A DNA stretch of 5,351 nucleotides from CAKQOE01 sp051892195 (lineage in GTDB: Bacteria > Bacillota > Clostridia > Peptostreptococcales > Anaerovoracaceae), in the NCBI GenBank assembly GCA_051892195.1, contig JBJFFZ010000022.1, positions 1-5,351 of the forward strand, in the 5' to 3' direction. Both the position numbers and the translations under genes were made by a program. Positions 1-5,351 of this stretch are shown one piece after another (position 1 is the stretch's first letter; each line of letters starts with the position of its first letter). The notes beneath the pieces are model-generated. The model did no database searches. It was given only the letters and a program-made list of their open reading frames with translations, and had not been told where the DNA came from.

Positions 1-761
1 GGGATATCTTCCAGGTGGTGCTTTCCAACCGCCTGGAGGCGGACTTTGAGGGAAGCCTTCTCAACACCTACCGTGTGCTCCGCACACTGAACCCTTCTCC
101 GTATATGTTTTACTTCAGCGGACAGGATGTGGAAATCGCAGGGGCGTCTCCGGAAACTCTGGTAAAGCTGGAAGACGGAGTTCTCCACACCTTCCCTCTG
201 GCCGGGACACGGCCGAGAGGAAAGACCTACGAGGAGGATCAGGAGCTGGAGCGGTCTCTGCTGGCAGACCCGAAGGAGCTGGCAGAGCACAACATGCTGG
301 TGGATCTGGGGAGAAACGACATTGGAAAGCTGAGCCGCTTCGGAACGGTGGAGGTGGAAAAATACATGTCCATTGAACGGTATTCTCATGTGATGCACAT
401 CGGTTCCACCGTCAGGGGGCTGATCCGGGAGGATCGGGATGCAGTGGACGCCGTAGCCAGTGTTCTTCCTGCAGGAACCCTTTCCGGAGCACCGAAGATC
501 CGGGCCTGCGAGATCATCAACGAGCTGGAAAACAACAAGCGGGGCATCTACGGCGGGGCCATCGGGTATCTGGACTTTACCGGAAACCTGGATACCTGCA
601 TCGCCATCCGCATCGCATTCAAAAAGAACGGCAAGGTCTTTGTCCGCTCCGGAGCGGGCATTGTGGCAGACAGCGTTCCGGAAACGGAATTCCAGGAATG
701 CATCAACAAGGCCCAGGCAGTGGTCAGCGCCCTGCAGGCAGGTCAGGAGGTGAATGACTGA
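1..761 (+). CDS. trpE: Anthranilate synthase component I, C-terminal half (5' truncated by window edge)
   Basis: This is the chorismate-binding subunit that, with TrpG, forms anthranilate from chorismate and an amino group from glutamine, the first committed step to tryptophan. The gene enters from the left edge: the first whole codon is at 3 and the reading begins (G)DIFQVVLSNR, an internal TrpE motif, so the GTG at 15 is not a start. Numbering the fragment from that Asp, it shows GASPE (47-51), PLAGTRPRG (65-73), EHNMLVDLGRND (95-106, with a Mg-binding Glu in the family), YSHVMHIGSTVRG (127-139), PAGTLSGAPK (156-165) and SGAGIVADSVPETEFQE (215-231, the second Mg-binding Glu cluster). IFQVVLS and PAGTLSGAPK favour TrpE over PabB, as does the operon. 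About 252 residues are present out of roughly 450-520 usual for the family. The missing N-terminal half would carry much of the tryptophan feedback site. The TGA stop overlaps the trpG ATG by one base. Confidence 0.96.
   Translation, partial: DIFQVVLSNRLEADFEGSLLNTYRVLRTLNPSPYMFYFSGQDVEIAGASPETLVKLEDGVLHTFPLAGTRPRGKTYEEDQELERSLLADPKELAEHNMLVDLGRNDIGKLSRFGTVEVEKYMSIERYSHVMHIGSTVRGLIREDRDAVDAVASVLPAGTLSGAPKIRACEIINELENNKRGIYGGAIGYLDFTGNLDTCIAIRIAFKKNGKVFVRSGAGIVADSVPETEFQECINKAQAVVSALQAGQEVND
745..753 (+). promoter_or_regulatory. Ribosome binding site of trpG, inside the trpE 3' end
   Basis: AGGAGGTGA lies seven bases before the trpG ATG at 761 and is a near-perfect Shine-Dalgarno match. It is embedded in the last trpE codons, so ribosomes ending trpE are placed directly on the trpG start (TGATG junction). 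This fits translational coupling of two subunits needed in equal amounts; coupling itself is inferred. Confidence 0.85.
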
Positions 762-1330
762 TGGTATTACTCATCGACAACTACGACAGCTTTTCCTACA
801 ATCTCTACCAGCTGGTGGGGTCCATCCGCCCGGATATTCAGGTGATTCGCAACGATGAAATGACCCTTGAGGAAATTGAGTCCCTGAACCCGGATCATAT
901 CATTCTTTCCCCGGGGCCGGGGCGCCCGGCAGATGCGGGCATCTGCGAAGACGCAGCCATGTATTTTGCGGGAAAGATTCCCGTTCTCGGGGTGTGCCTG
1001 GGACATCAGGCCATCTGCGAGGCCAACGGAGCCACCGTTTCCTACGCAAAGCAGCTGATGCACGGCAAACAGTCGGTGGTCCGGGTGGACACGGAAGATC
1101 CCATCTTTCAGGGGCTTCCTGAAGAGGTGAAGGCGGCCCGGTACCATTCTCTGGCGGCGGTGGAGGAAACCCTGCCGGAAAGCCTGGTGGTGACGGCCAG
1201 AACCGATGACGGTGAGGTTATGGCGGTGCGGCGCAGAGACTGCCACGTGTACGGCCTGCAGTTTCACCCGGAATCCATTCTGACTCCCCAGGGGCGGACC
1301 ATGATGGAAAATTTCCTCGGCCTCTCATAG
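761..1330 (+). CDS. trpG: Anthranilate synthase component II, glutamine amidotransferase subunit
   Basis: This is a class I (triad) glutamine amidotransferase of 189 residues, the normal length for a stand-alone TrpG/PabA. It releases ammonia from glutamine and passes it to TrpE. Visible motifs are DNYDSFSYNL (6-15), SPGPGRPADAG (50-60, oxyanion region), GVCLGHQAI with nucleophile Cys79 (77-85), HGKQS (101-105), ARYHSL (126-131) and GLQFHPES with His169 and Glu171 completing the triad (165-172). It is not fused to trpE or trpD. The start at 761 is supported by a strong ribosome binding site and by the family-typical N-terminus MVLLIDNYDSF. Stand-alone TrpG can also serve as PabA in folate synthesis in some Firmicutes such as Bacillus subtilis. 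Whether this one does cannot be told from the window; its position directly after trpE makes tryptophan synthesis the main role. Confidence 0.96.
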   Translation: MVLLIDNYDSFSYNLYQLVGSIRPDIQVIRNDEMTLEEIESLNPDHIILSPGPGRPADAGICEDAAMYFAGKIPVLGVCLGHQAICEANGATVSYAKQLMHGKQSVVRVDTEDPIFQGLPEEVKAARYHSLAAVEETLPESLVVTARTDDGEVMAVRRRDCHVYGLQFHPESILTPQGRTMMENFLGLS

Positions 1331-1373
1331 TTACAGCAACCCATCACGAATGTAGAAATAATGGAACAAAACA

Positions 1374-2156
1374 ATGATTTTAGATGAAATTGCAGAAAAA
1401 ACCAGAGAACGGATCGCTGCAGCCAGGCTGCAGGTCTCTCTGGAAGAAATGAAGCGCAGGGCGGAGGCCCTGGACAGCAATACGGGCTTTCCCTTTGAGA
1501 AGGCCCTGAGGGCGGATAAGGACGTGGCCTTTATCTGCGAGGCAAAGAAAGCCTCTCCCTCAAAGGGCGTCATTGCAGAGGATTTTCCTTACCTGCAGAT
1601 CGCGAAAGATTATGAGGCCGCAGGAGCGGCCGCCATTTCGGTTCTGACGGAGCCATTCTGGTTTCAGGGGAGTGATGATTACCTGAAGGAGATTGCGGCG
1701 GCGGTGTCCATTCCGGTGCTCCGCAAGGACTTTACGGTGGATGAATATATGATTTACGAGGCAAAGGTTCTGGGGGCTTCGGCGGTGCTTCTGATCTGCG
1801 CCATTCTGGATACGGAAACCATCCGCAGATATATCGGGATTGCGGACAGCCTGGGGCTGTCGGCTCTGGTGGAGGCCCACGATGAGGAGGAGGTTCGTTC
1901 GGCTCTGGCGGCCGGGGCCAGGATCATCGGGGTCAACAACCGGGATCTGAAAACCTTTACGGTGGACATCGGCAACAGCGCCCGGTACCGGAAGCTGGTG
2001 CCGGAGGAGATTCTGTTTGTATCAGAGAGCGGAATCCGGACGGCTCAGGACATTCAGCGGCTGAGGGAAAACGGAACGGATGCGGTGCTCATCGGGGAGA
2101 CCCTCATGCGGTCGGAAAACAAGGCGGCGGAGCTTCAGAAGCTGAGAGGCTGCTGA
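1374..2156 (+). CDS. trpC: Indole-3-glycerol-phosphate synthase (monofunctional)
   Basis: This (beta/alpha)8-barrel enzyme closes and decarboxylates the anthranilate-derived ribulose phosphate to indole-3-glycerol phosphate. The 260-residue length is normal for a single-domain TrpC, so there is no fused TrpF domain as in Escherichia coli. Motifs in order: the N-terminal helix MILDEIAEKTRERI; ICEAKKASPSKG with Glu56 and Lys58 (54-65); VLRKDF with Lys118, the expected general acid (115-120); LVEAHDEEE with Glu167; GVNNRDLKTF with Asn188 (186-195); VSESGI with Glu218 and Ser219 (216-221); and the phosphate-binding VLIGETLMRS (238-247). An in-frame TAA at 1359-1361 rules out an earlier start, so ATG 1374 is the first possible. 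Its ribosome binding site is weak (GGA at 1363-1365, eight bases away), unlike the other genes here. A 43-base spacer separates it from trpG. No trpF follows. Confidence 0.96.
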   Translation: MILDEIAEKTRERIAAARLQVSLEEMKRRAEALDSNTGFPFEKALRADKDVAFICEAKKASPSKGVIAEDFPYLQIAKDYEAAGAAAISVLTEPFWFQGSDDYLKEIAAAVSIPVLRKDFTVDEYMIYEAKVLGASAVLLICAILDTETIRRYIGIADSLGLSALVEAHDEEEVRSALAAGARIIGVNNRDLKTFTVDIGNSARYRKLVPEEILFVSESGIRTAQDIQRLRENGTDAVLIGETLMRSENKAAELQKLRGC

Positions 2157-2200
2157 CAAAAGAAGACAGAACAGGAACAGCGTTGTATATAAGGAAGAAA

Positions 2201-2206
2201 AAGGAG
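2201..2206 (+). promoter_or_regulatory. Ribosome binding site of trpB
   Basis: AAGGAG sits seven bases before the ATG at 2214, within an A-rich, GC-poor stretch of the trpC-trpB spacer. It supports 2214 as the trpB start. The leader core AAGGAGAAC and the ATCATG at the start codon are shared with trpA. Confidence 0.8.
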
Positions 2207-2213
2207 AACGATC

Positions 2214-3398
2214 ATGGCAAAAGGAAGATTTGGAGATTTTGGCGGGCAGTATATCCCGGAAACCCTGATGAATGAGATCATCAATCTGGAAGAAAGCTAC
2301 GAAAAATACAGTAAGGATCCGGAGTTTATCCGGGAGCTGGATCAGCTGCTGAAGGAATATGCAGGCCGGCCGTCTCTGCTTTATTATGCGGAAAAGATGA
2401 CCAGAGATCTGGGGGGTGCAAAGATCTATCTGAAGAGAGAGGACCTCAATCACACAGGGTCCCACAAGATCAACAATGTGCTGGGACAGGTGCTGCTGGC
2501 AAAGAAGATGGGAAAGACCAGGGTCATTGCAGAAACAGGGGCAGGTCAGCACGGGGTGGCCACGGCCACGGCTGCGGCGCTGCTGGATATGGAGTGCGAG
2601 ATTTTTATGGGCAAACACGACACGGAGCGTCAGGCTCTGAACGTGTACCGCATGGAGCTGCTGGGAGCAAAGGTTCATCCCGTTACAACAGGCACCATGG
2701 TTCTGAAGGATGCAGTCAATGAGGCTATGAGAGAATGGTCCAACCGGGTTCACGATACGCTTTACGTTCTGGGCTCTGTCATGGGACCTCATCCGTTCCC
2801 GACGATTGTAAGAGATTTCCAGAGCGTCATCAGCAAGGAGGCCAGAGCTCAGATCCTGGAAAAGGAGGGAAAGCTTCCGGCTGCGGTGGTTGCCTGTGTA
2901 GGGGGCGGCAGCAATGCCATGGGAACCTTCTACAACTTTATTCCGGATGAAGGTGTAAAGCTCATCGGATGTGAGGCGGCAGGCCGGGGCATCGACACGG
3001 ATCAGCATGCGGCCACCATCGCCAGAGGCTCCGTAGGGGTGTTCCACGGCATGAAGTCCATCTTCTGCCAGAACAGCGACGGACAGATCGATGAGGTTTA
3101 TTCCATCTCTGCAGGACTGGATTATCCGGGCATCGGACCGGAGCACGCATGGCTTCACGATACAGGCAGAGCCCAGTATGTGCCGGTGACCGACGACGAG
3201 GCGGTGGATGCCTTTGAATATCTGGCACGCACCGAGGGCATCATCTGCGCCATTGAAAGCGCCCACGCGGTGGCCCATGTGAAGAAGATCGCACCGGCCA
3301 TGCGTAAGGATGACATTATCATCGTCTGCCTGTCCGGACGGGGGGACAAGGATGTAGCCGCTATTGCAAGATACAGAGGCATCGACCTTCACGAGTAG
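2214..3398 (+). CDS. trpB: Tryptophan synthase beta subunit
   Basis: This PLP-dependent enzyme joins indole, channelled from TrpA, with serine to give tryptophan, as part of the alpha2-beta2 complex. It has 394 residues, typical of the TrpB1 class that partners TrpA. The N-terminus GRFGDFGGQYIPETL (4-18) is the standard family opening. LNHTGSHKINN carries the PLP Schiff-base Lys85 (Salmonella Lys87). AETGAGQHG contains catalytic Glu107 (Salmonella Glu109). GGGSNAMG (230-237) binds the PLP phosphate. SAGLDYPGIGPEHAWL (299-314) includes Asp303 of the beta closure region. Ser374 in CLSGRGDKD (372-380) contacts the pyridine nitrogen in the family. All these residues are intact, so the enzyme is predicted active. 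It lies 57 bases after trpC, the place where trpF is often found, and 19 bases before trpA. Residue equivalences come from knowledge of the Salmonella enzyme. Confidence 0.97.
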   Translation: MAKGRFGDFGGQYIPETLMNEIINLEESYEKYSKDPEFIRELDQLLKEYAGRPSLLYYAEKMTRDLGGAKIYLKREDLNHTGSHKINNVLGQVLLAKKMGKTRVIAETGAGQHGVATATAAALLDMECEIFMGKHDTERQALNVYRMELLGAKVHPVTTGTMVLKDAVNEAMREWSNRVHDTLYVLGSVMGPHPFPTIVRDFQSVISKEARAQILEKEGKLPAAVVACVGGGSNAMGTFYNFIPDEGVKLIGCEAAGRGIDTDQHAATIARGSVGVFHGMKSIFCQNSDGQIDEVYSISAGLDYPGIGPEHAWLHDTGRAQYVPVTDDEAVDAFEYLARTEGIICAIESAHAVAHVKKIAPAMRKDDIIIVCLSGRGDKDVAAIARYRGIDLHE

Positions 3399-3400
3399 AT

Positions 3401-3407
3401 AAAGGAG
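3401..3407 (+). promoter_or_regulatory. Ribosome binding site of trpA
   Basis: AAAGGAG begins two bases after the trpB stop and lies ten bases before the trpA ATG at 3418. The spacing is slightly long but workable. The 19-base trpB-trpA spacer is essentially only this site, which fits co-translation of the two subunits of one complex. Confidence 0.75.
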
Positions 3408-3417
3408 AACAGGAATC

Positions 3418-4185
3418 ATGATCAGAATCGAAGAAGCATTTAAGAACGGAAAGGCATTTATCCCGTTTCTGACGGCAGGGGATCCGTCTCTTGACAAAAC
3501 GGAAGAATTTATCGTTGCCATGGCAGAGGCCGGGGCAGATCTCATCGAAATCGGCATTCCTTTCTCTGACCCCATTGCAGAGGGACCGGTGATTCAGGAA
3601 GCGGATATCCGGGCCCTGGCCTCCGGAACCACCATCGACGGAATCTTTGCCATGGTGGCCTCCGTGCGGCAGAAGGTGTCCATTCCTCTGGTATTTATGA
3701 CCTATCTCAATCCTGTGTTCCACTACGGGTATGAGGCCTTCTGCTCCCGGTGCGAGGAGGTTGGCATCGCAGGCATCATCATCCCGGATCTTCCTTATGA
3801 GGAGAAAGGCGAGCTGGCAGACATCTGCCGGGCCCACAGCATGGATCTTGTGTCCATGATCGCCCCGACCTCGGAGGCCAGAATCCGCAGTATTGCTGCG
3901 GAAGCAAAGGGTTTCCTGTATGTGGTGTCCTCCATGGGCGTCACCGGTGTGAGAAGTGAAATCACCACCGATATCGGAGCCATGACAAAGGTGGTGCGGG
4001 AAGCCAGCAATGTTCCTGCGGCCATCGGCTTCGGCATCAGCGGACCGGAGCAGGCAGCCGCCATGGCACAGTATGCGGACGGTGTCATCGTGGGAAGCGC
4101 CATTGTGAAGATCATTGCAGCAAAGGGCGCCGATGCCGCGCCGGATATCGTGGAATTTGTAAAGAGCATCAAAGCGGCGATTTAG
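3418..4185 (+). CDS. trpA: Tryptophan synthase alpha subunit
   Basis: This TIM-barrel subunit cleaves indole-3-glycerol phosphate to indole and glyceraldehyde 3-phosphate, and indole then passes to TrpB. Its 255 residues are slightly short of the roughly 268 of enteric TrpA but normal for the family. Motifs: IPFLTAGDPS (15-24); LIEIGIPFSDPIAEGPVIQ (42-60) with catalytic Glu44 (Salmonella Glu49); MTYLNPVFHYG (94-104); IIIPDLPYEE (120-129); YVVSSMGVTGVRS (168-180, the mobile loop 6 region with Thr176); and the phosphate-binding IGFGIS (203-208) and VIVGSAIV. The residue equivalent to the second catalytic acid of Salmonella, Asp60, is Glu55 here. The PROSITE-type family signature allows Asp or Glu there, so activity is still expected. 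The protein contains no tryptophan. The start is supported by the upstream AAAGGAG and the family-typical N-terminus. Confidence 0.96.
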   Translation: MIRIEEAFKNGKAFIPFLTAGDPSLDKTEEFIVAMAEAGADLIEIGIPFSDPIAEGPVIQEADIRALASGTTIDGIFAMVASVRQKVSIPLVFMTYLNPVFHYGYEAFCSRCEEVGIAGIIIPDLPYEEKGELADICRAHSMDLVSMIAPTSEARIRSIAAEAKGFLYVVSSMGVTGVRSEITTDIGAMTKVVREASNVPAAIGFGISGPEQAAAMAQYADGVIVGSAIVKIIAAKGADAAPDIVEFVKSIKAAI

Positions 4186-4194
4186 CGGAACGCT

Positions 4195-4217
4195 GCAGGG
4201 GGCCTGCCGGGCAGGCC
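4195..4217 (+). promoter_or_regulatory. GC-rich stem-loop with two alternative pairings in the trpA-trpD spacer
   Basis: GGCCTGC (4201-4207) and GCAGGCC (4211-4217) form a perfect seven-base stem around a three-base loop. An earlier GCAGG (4195-4199) can instead pair with CCTGC (4203-4207), so the middle arm has two possible, mutually exclusive partners. The bases that follow are A-rich rather than T-rich, so this is not a standard intrinsic terminator on the plus strand. It could be an RNA processing or stability element that sets trpD level relative to trpA, or chance in GC-rich DNA. The structure is seen in the sequence; the function is a guess. Confidence 0.4.
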
Positions 4218-4263
4218 GGAAAAACGGAAAACTATTTCATTACAGATGGGATCCGGAAAGGAT

Positions 4264-4270
4264 AAGGAGG
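4264..4270 (+). promoter_or_regulatory. Ribosome binding site that decides the trpD start
   Basis: AAGGAGG lies eight bases before ATG 4279. An in-frame ATG at 4246 would add 11 residues (MGSGKDKEVIP), but it has no ribosome binding site at proper distance and the added residues are in fact the translated spacer, including this Shine-Dalgarno sequence. The start at 4279 is therefore preferred. Confidence 0.88.
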
Positions 4271-4278
4271 TTATTCCC

Positions 4279-5295
4279 ATGATAAAAGAAGCAATCGTAA
4301 AAATCGTAAACAAAGAAGATCTGACTTATGATGAAGCCTATGAGGTGATGCAGGAAATTATGAATGGGCAGACCTCGGCGACGCAGAATGCCGCATTTCT
4401 TGCAGCTCTTTCCACAAAGAGCACCAAGGCGGAAACAACGGAGGAAATTGCCGGCTGCGCTGCAGCCATGCGGGACGCCGCCATCAAGGTGGACACGGGC
4501 ATGGATATTTTTGAAATCGTAGGTACGGGGGGAGATCATTCCCAGAGCTTCAATATTTCCACCACCTCGGCTCTGGTGGCGGCAGCCGGGGGTATGAAGG
4601 TGGCAAAGCACGGAAACCGGGCGGCGTCCTCTCTGTGCGGAACTGCAGACTGTCTGGAAGCCCTGGGCGTAAATATTCAGCAGGAGCCGGAAAAGTGCGT
4701 TGAACTGCTGGAGAAGGCAGGCATGTGCTTCTTCTTTGCCCAGAAGTACCATACGTCCATGAAATATGTGGGCTCCATCCGCAAGGAACTGGGGGTGCGG
4801 ACGGTGTTCAACATCCTGGGTCCTCTCACAAATCCCGGTTCGCCGAAAATGCAGCTGCTGGGTGTTTATGACGATTACCTGGTGGAGCCTCTGGCCCAGG
4901 TGCTCATCAATCTGGGGGTAAGAAGAGGCATGGTGGTGTACGGCATGGATAAGCTGGACGAGATTTCCCTCAGCGCTCCGACGAAAATCTGCGAGTTCAA
5001 GGACGGCTGGTACCGGACCTCTGTGGTCACTCCGGAAAGCTTCGGCTTTGAGCGCTGCACAAAGGAGGATCTGAAGGGCGGCACTCCTGCGGAAAACGCA
5101 GCCATTACCCGGGCCATCCTCGAAGGCGAGAAGGGGCATAAGCGCAATGCGGTTCTGCTGAACGCCGGCGCATCGCTTTATATCGGCGGAAAAGCAGACA
5201 GCTTCAAGGCCGGCACCGAGCTTGCCGCAGAGCTCATCGATTCCGGAAAAGCCATGGAAACACTGGAAAAGCTCATCGAAGTCAGCAATTCGTAG
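4279..5295 (+). CDS. trpD: Anthranilate phosphoribosyltransferase
   Basis: This enzyme transfers the phosphoribosyl group of PRPP to anthranilate, the second step of the pathway. With the start at 4279 it has 338 residues, the usual length of a single-domain TrpD. It has the class-specific order of a helical N-terminal domain (about 1-65) followed by the PRPP/Mg-binding domain. GTGGD (82-86) and NIST (92-95) bind PRPP. KHGNR (110-114) and GTADCLEALG (121-130, often GSAD in relatives) follow. YHTSMKYV with His158, Arg168 and NILGPLTNP (178-186) shape the anthranilate site. LDEIS with Asp227-Glu228 (226-230) coordinates Mg. The C-terminal block GGTPAENAAITRAIL is typical. Leu119, within SSLCG, replaces a lysine that I recall as common at this site. 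In position the gene is unusual: it follows trpA after a 93-base spacer instead of lying between trpG and trpC. A pyrimidine phosphorylase, the related fold family, is excluded by the motifs and context. Confidence 0.95.
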   Translation: MIKEAIVKIVNKEDLTYDEAYEVMQEIMNGQTSATQNAAFLAALSTKSTKAETTEEIAGCAAAMRDAAIKVDTGMDIFEIVGTGGDHSQSFNISTTSALVAAAGGMKVAKHGNRAASSLCGTADCLEALGVNIQQEPEKCVELLEKAGMCFFFAQKYHTSMKYVGSIRKELGVRTVFNILGPLTNPGSPKMQLLGVYDDYLVEPLAQVLINLGVRRGMVVYGMDKLDEISLSAPTKICEFKDGWYRTSVVTPESFGFERCTKEDLKGGTPAENAAITRAILEGEKGHKRNAVLLNAGASLYIGGKADSFKAGTELAAELIDSGKAMETLEKLIEVSNS

Positions 5296-5351
5296 GAACG
5301 GCGGGGGTGCCGCGGAGCTGTGGAACTGCAGATGAGAAACCCGGGCGCCGG
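5296..5351. other. Region after trpD with no recognised gene or terminator
   Basis: These 56 GC-rich bases hold only a weak four-base stem (5299-5302 with 5309-5312) and no T-run, so transcription is not obviously ended here. An ATG at 5332 is preceded by GGAG at 5314-5317, 14 bases away, which is too far for a convincing start. Its few codons (MRNPGA) do not resemble the start of TrpF or any family I recognise. Confidence 0.4.

Noticed and set aside
15..17. GTG at 15 as a start codon for a short trpE
   Set aside because: It is an internal Val codon of the TrpE motif GDIFQVVLS, and the frame is open to the left edge of the window.
767..1267. Minus-strand open frame of 166 codons inside trpG
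   Set aside because: It lies wholly opposite a well-supported gene and its product looks like random antisense translation.
1361..1387. Eight-codon reading frame overlapping the trpC start as a leader peptide
   Set aside because: It has no ribosome binding site and no Trp codons, so nothing supports a regulatory peptide.
2022..3575. Long minus-strand open frame of 517 codons opposite trpB and the ends of trpC and trpA
   Set aside because: It is antisense to genes with full family motifs, runs through spacers between them, and its translation shows no recognisable domain. Long open antisense frames are expected where codon use is biased in GC-rich genes.
4201..4217. Rho-independent terminator between trpA and trpD
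   Set aside because: The stem is good, but it is followed by GGAAAAACGGAAAAC rather than a T-run, so it does not fit an intrinsic terminator on the coding strand.
4246..4278. ATG 4246 as the trpD start
   Set aside because: It lacks a well-placed ribosome binding site, and the extension would translate the Shine-Dalgarno sequence of the better start at 4279.
4240..5139. Minus-strand open frame of 299 codons opposite trpD
   Set aside because: It is a shadow of trpD, with no family motif and a His/Arg-rich composition typical of antisense translation.
5299..5315. Terminator hairpin directly after trpD
   Set aside because: Only a four-base stem with a G-rich loop and no T-tract.

Overview
The window holds most of a tryptophan biosynthesis operon. 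All six genes are on the plus strand, closely packed and in the order trpE (3' half only), trpG, trpC, trpB, trpA, trpD. Every protein keeps clear family motifs, and no gene shows a frameshift or an internal stop. Strong Shine-Dalgarno sequences (AGGAGG or AAGGAG type), separate unfused trpE, trpG, trpC and trpD genes, moderately high GC and clostridial-looking TrpA and TrpD motifs suggest an anaerobic Firmicute of the class Clostridia. That placement is an inference from style and motifs; no marker gene fixes it.

Layout: 1-761 is the C-terminal, chorismate-binding half of anthranilate synthase component I. Its stop codon shares one base with the start of trpG (761-1330, the glutamine amidotransferase subunit). 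After a 43-base gap comes trpC (1374-2156, indole-3-glycerol-phosphate synthase). After 57 bases comes trpB (2214-3398), and 19 bases later trpA (3418-4185), the two tryptophan synthase subunits. A 93-base spacer with a GC-rich hairpin precedes trpD (4279-5295, anthranilate phosphoribosyltransferase). The last 56 bases hold no recognisable gene and no intrinsic terminator.

Together TrpE and TrpG make anthranilate from chorismate and glutamine. TrpD adds phosphoribosyl, TrpC makes indoleglycerol phosphate, and TrpA/TrpB convert that to tryptophan. The isomerase step between TrpD and TrpC (TrpF) has no gene here, although trpF commonly lies between trpC and trpB. The placement of trpD after trpA is also unlike the common E-G-D-C-F-B-A order. 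These two departures are the most notable points. I see no mobile element, CRISPR array, RNA gene or novel defence-type system; this is mainly a rearranged core metabolic operon. The operon's promoter and any leader (T-box or attenuator) would lie upstream of trpE, outside the window.
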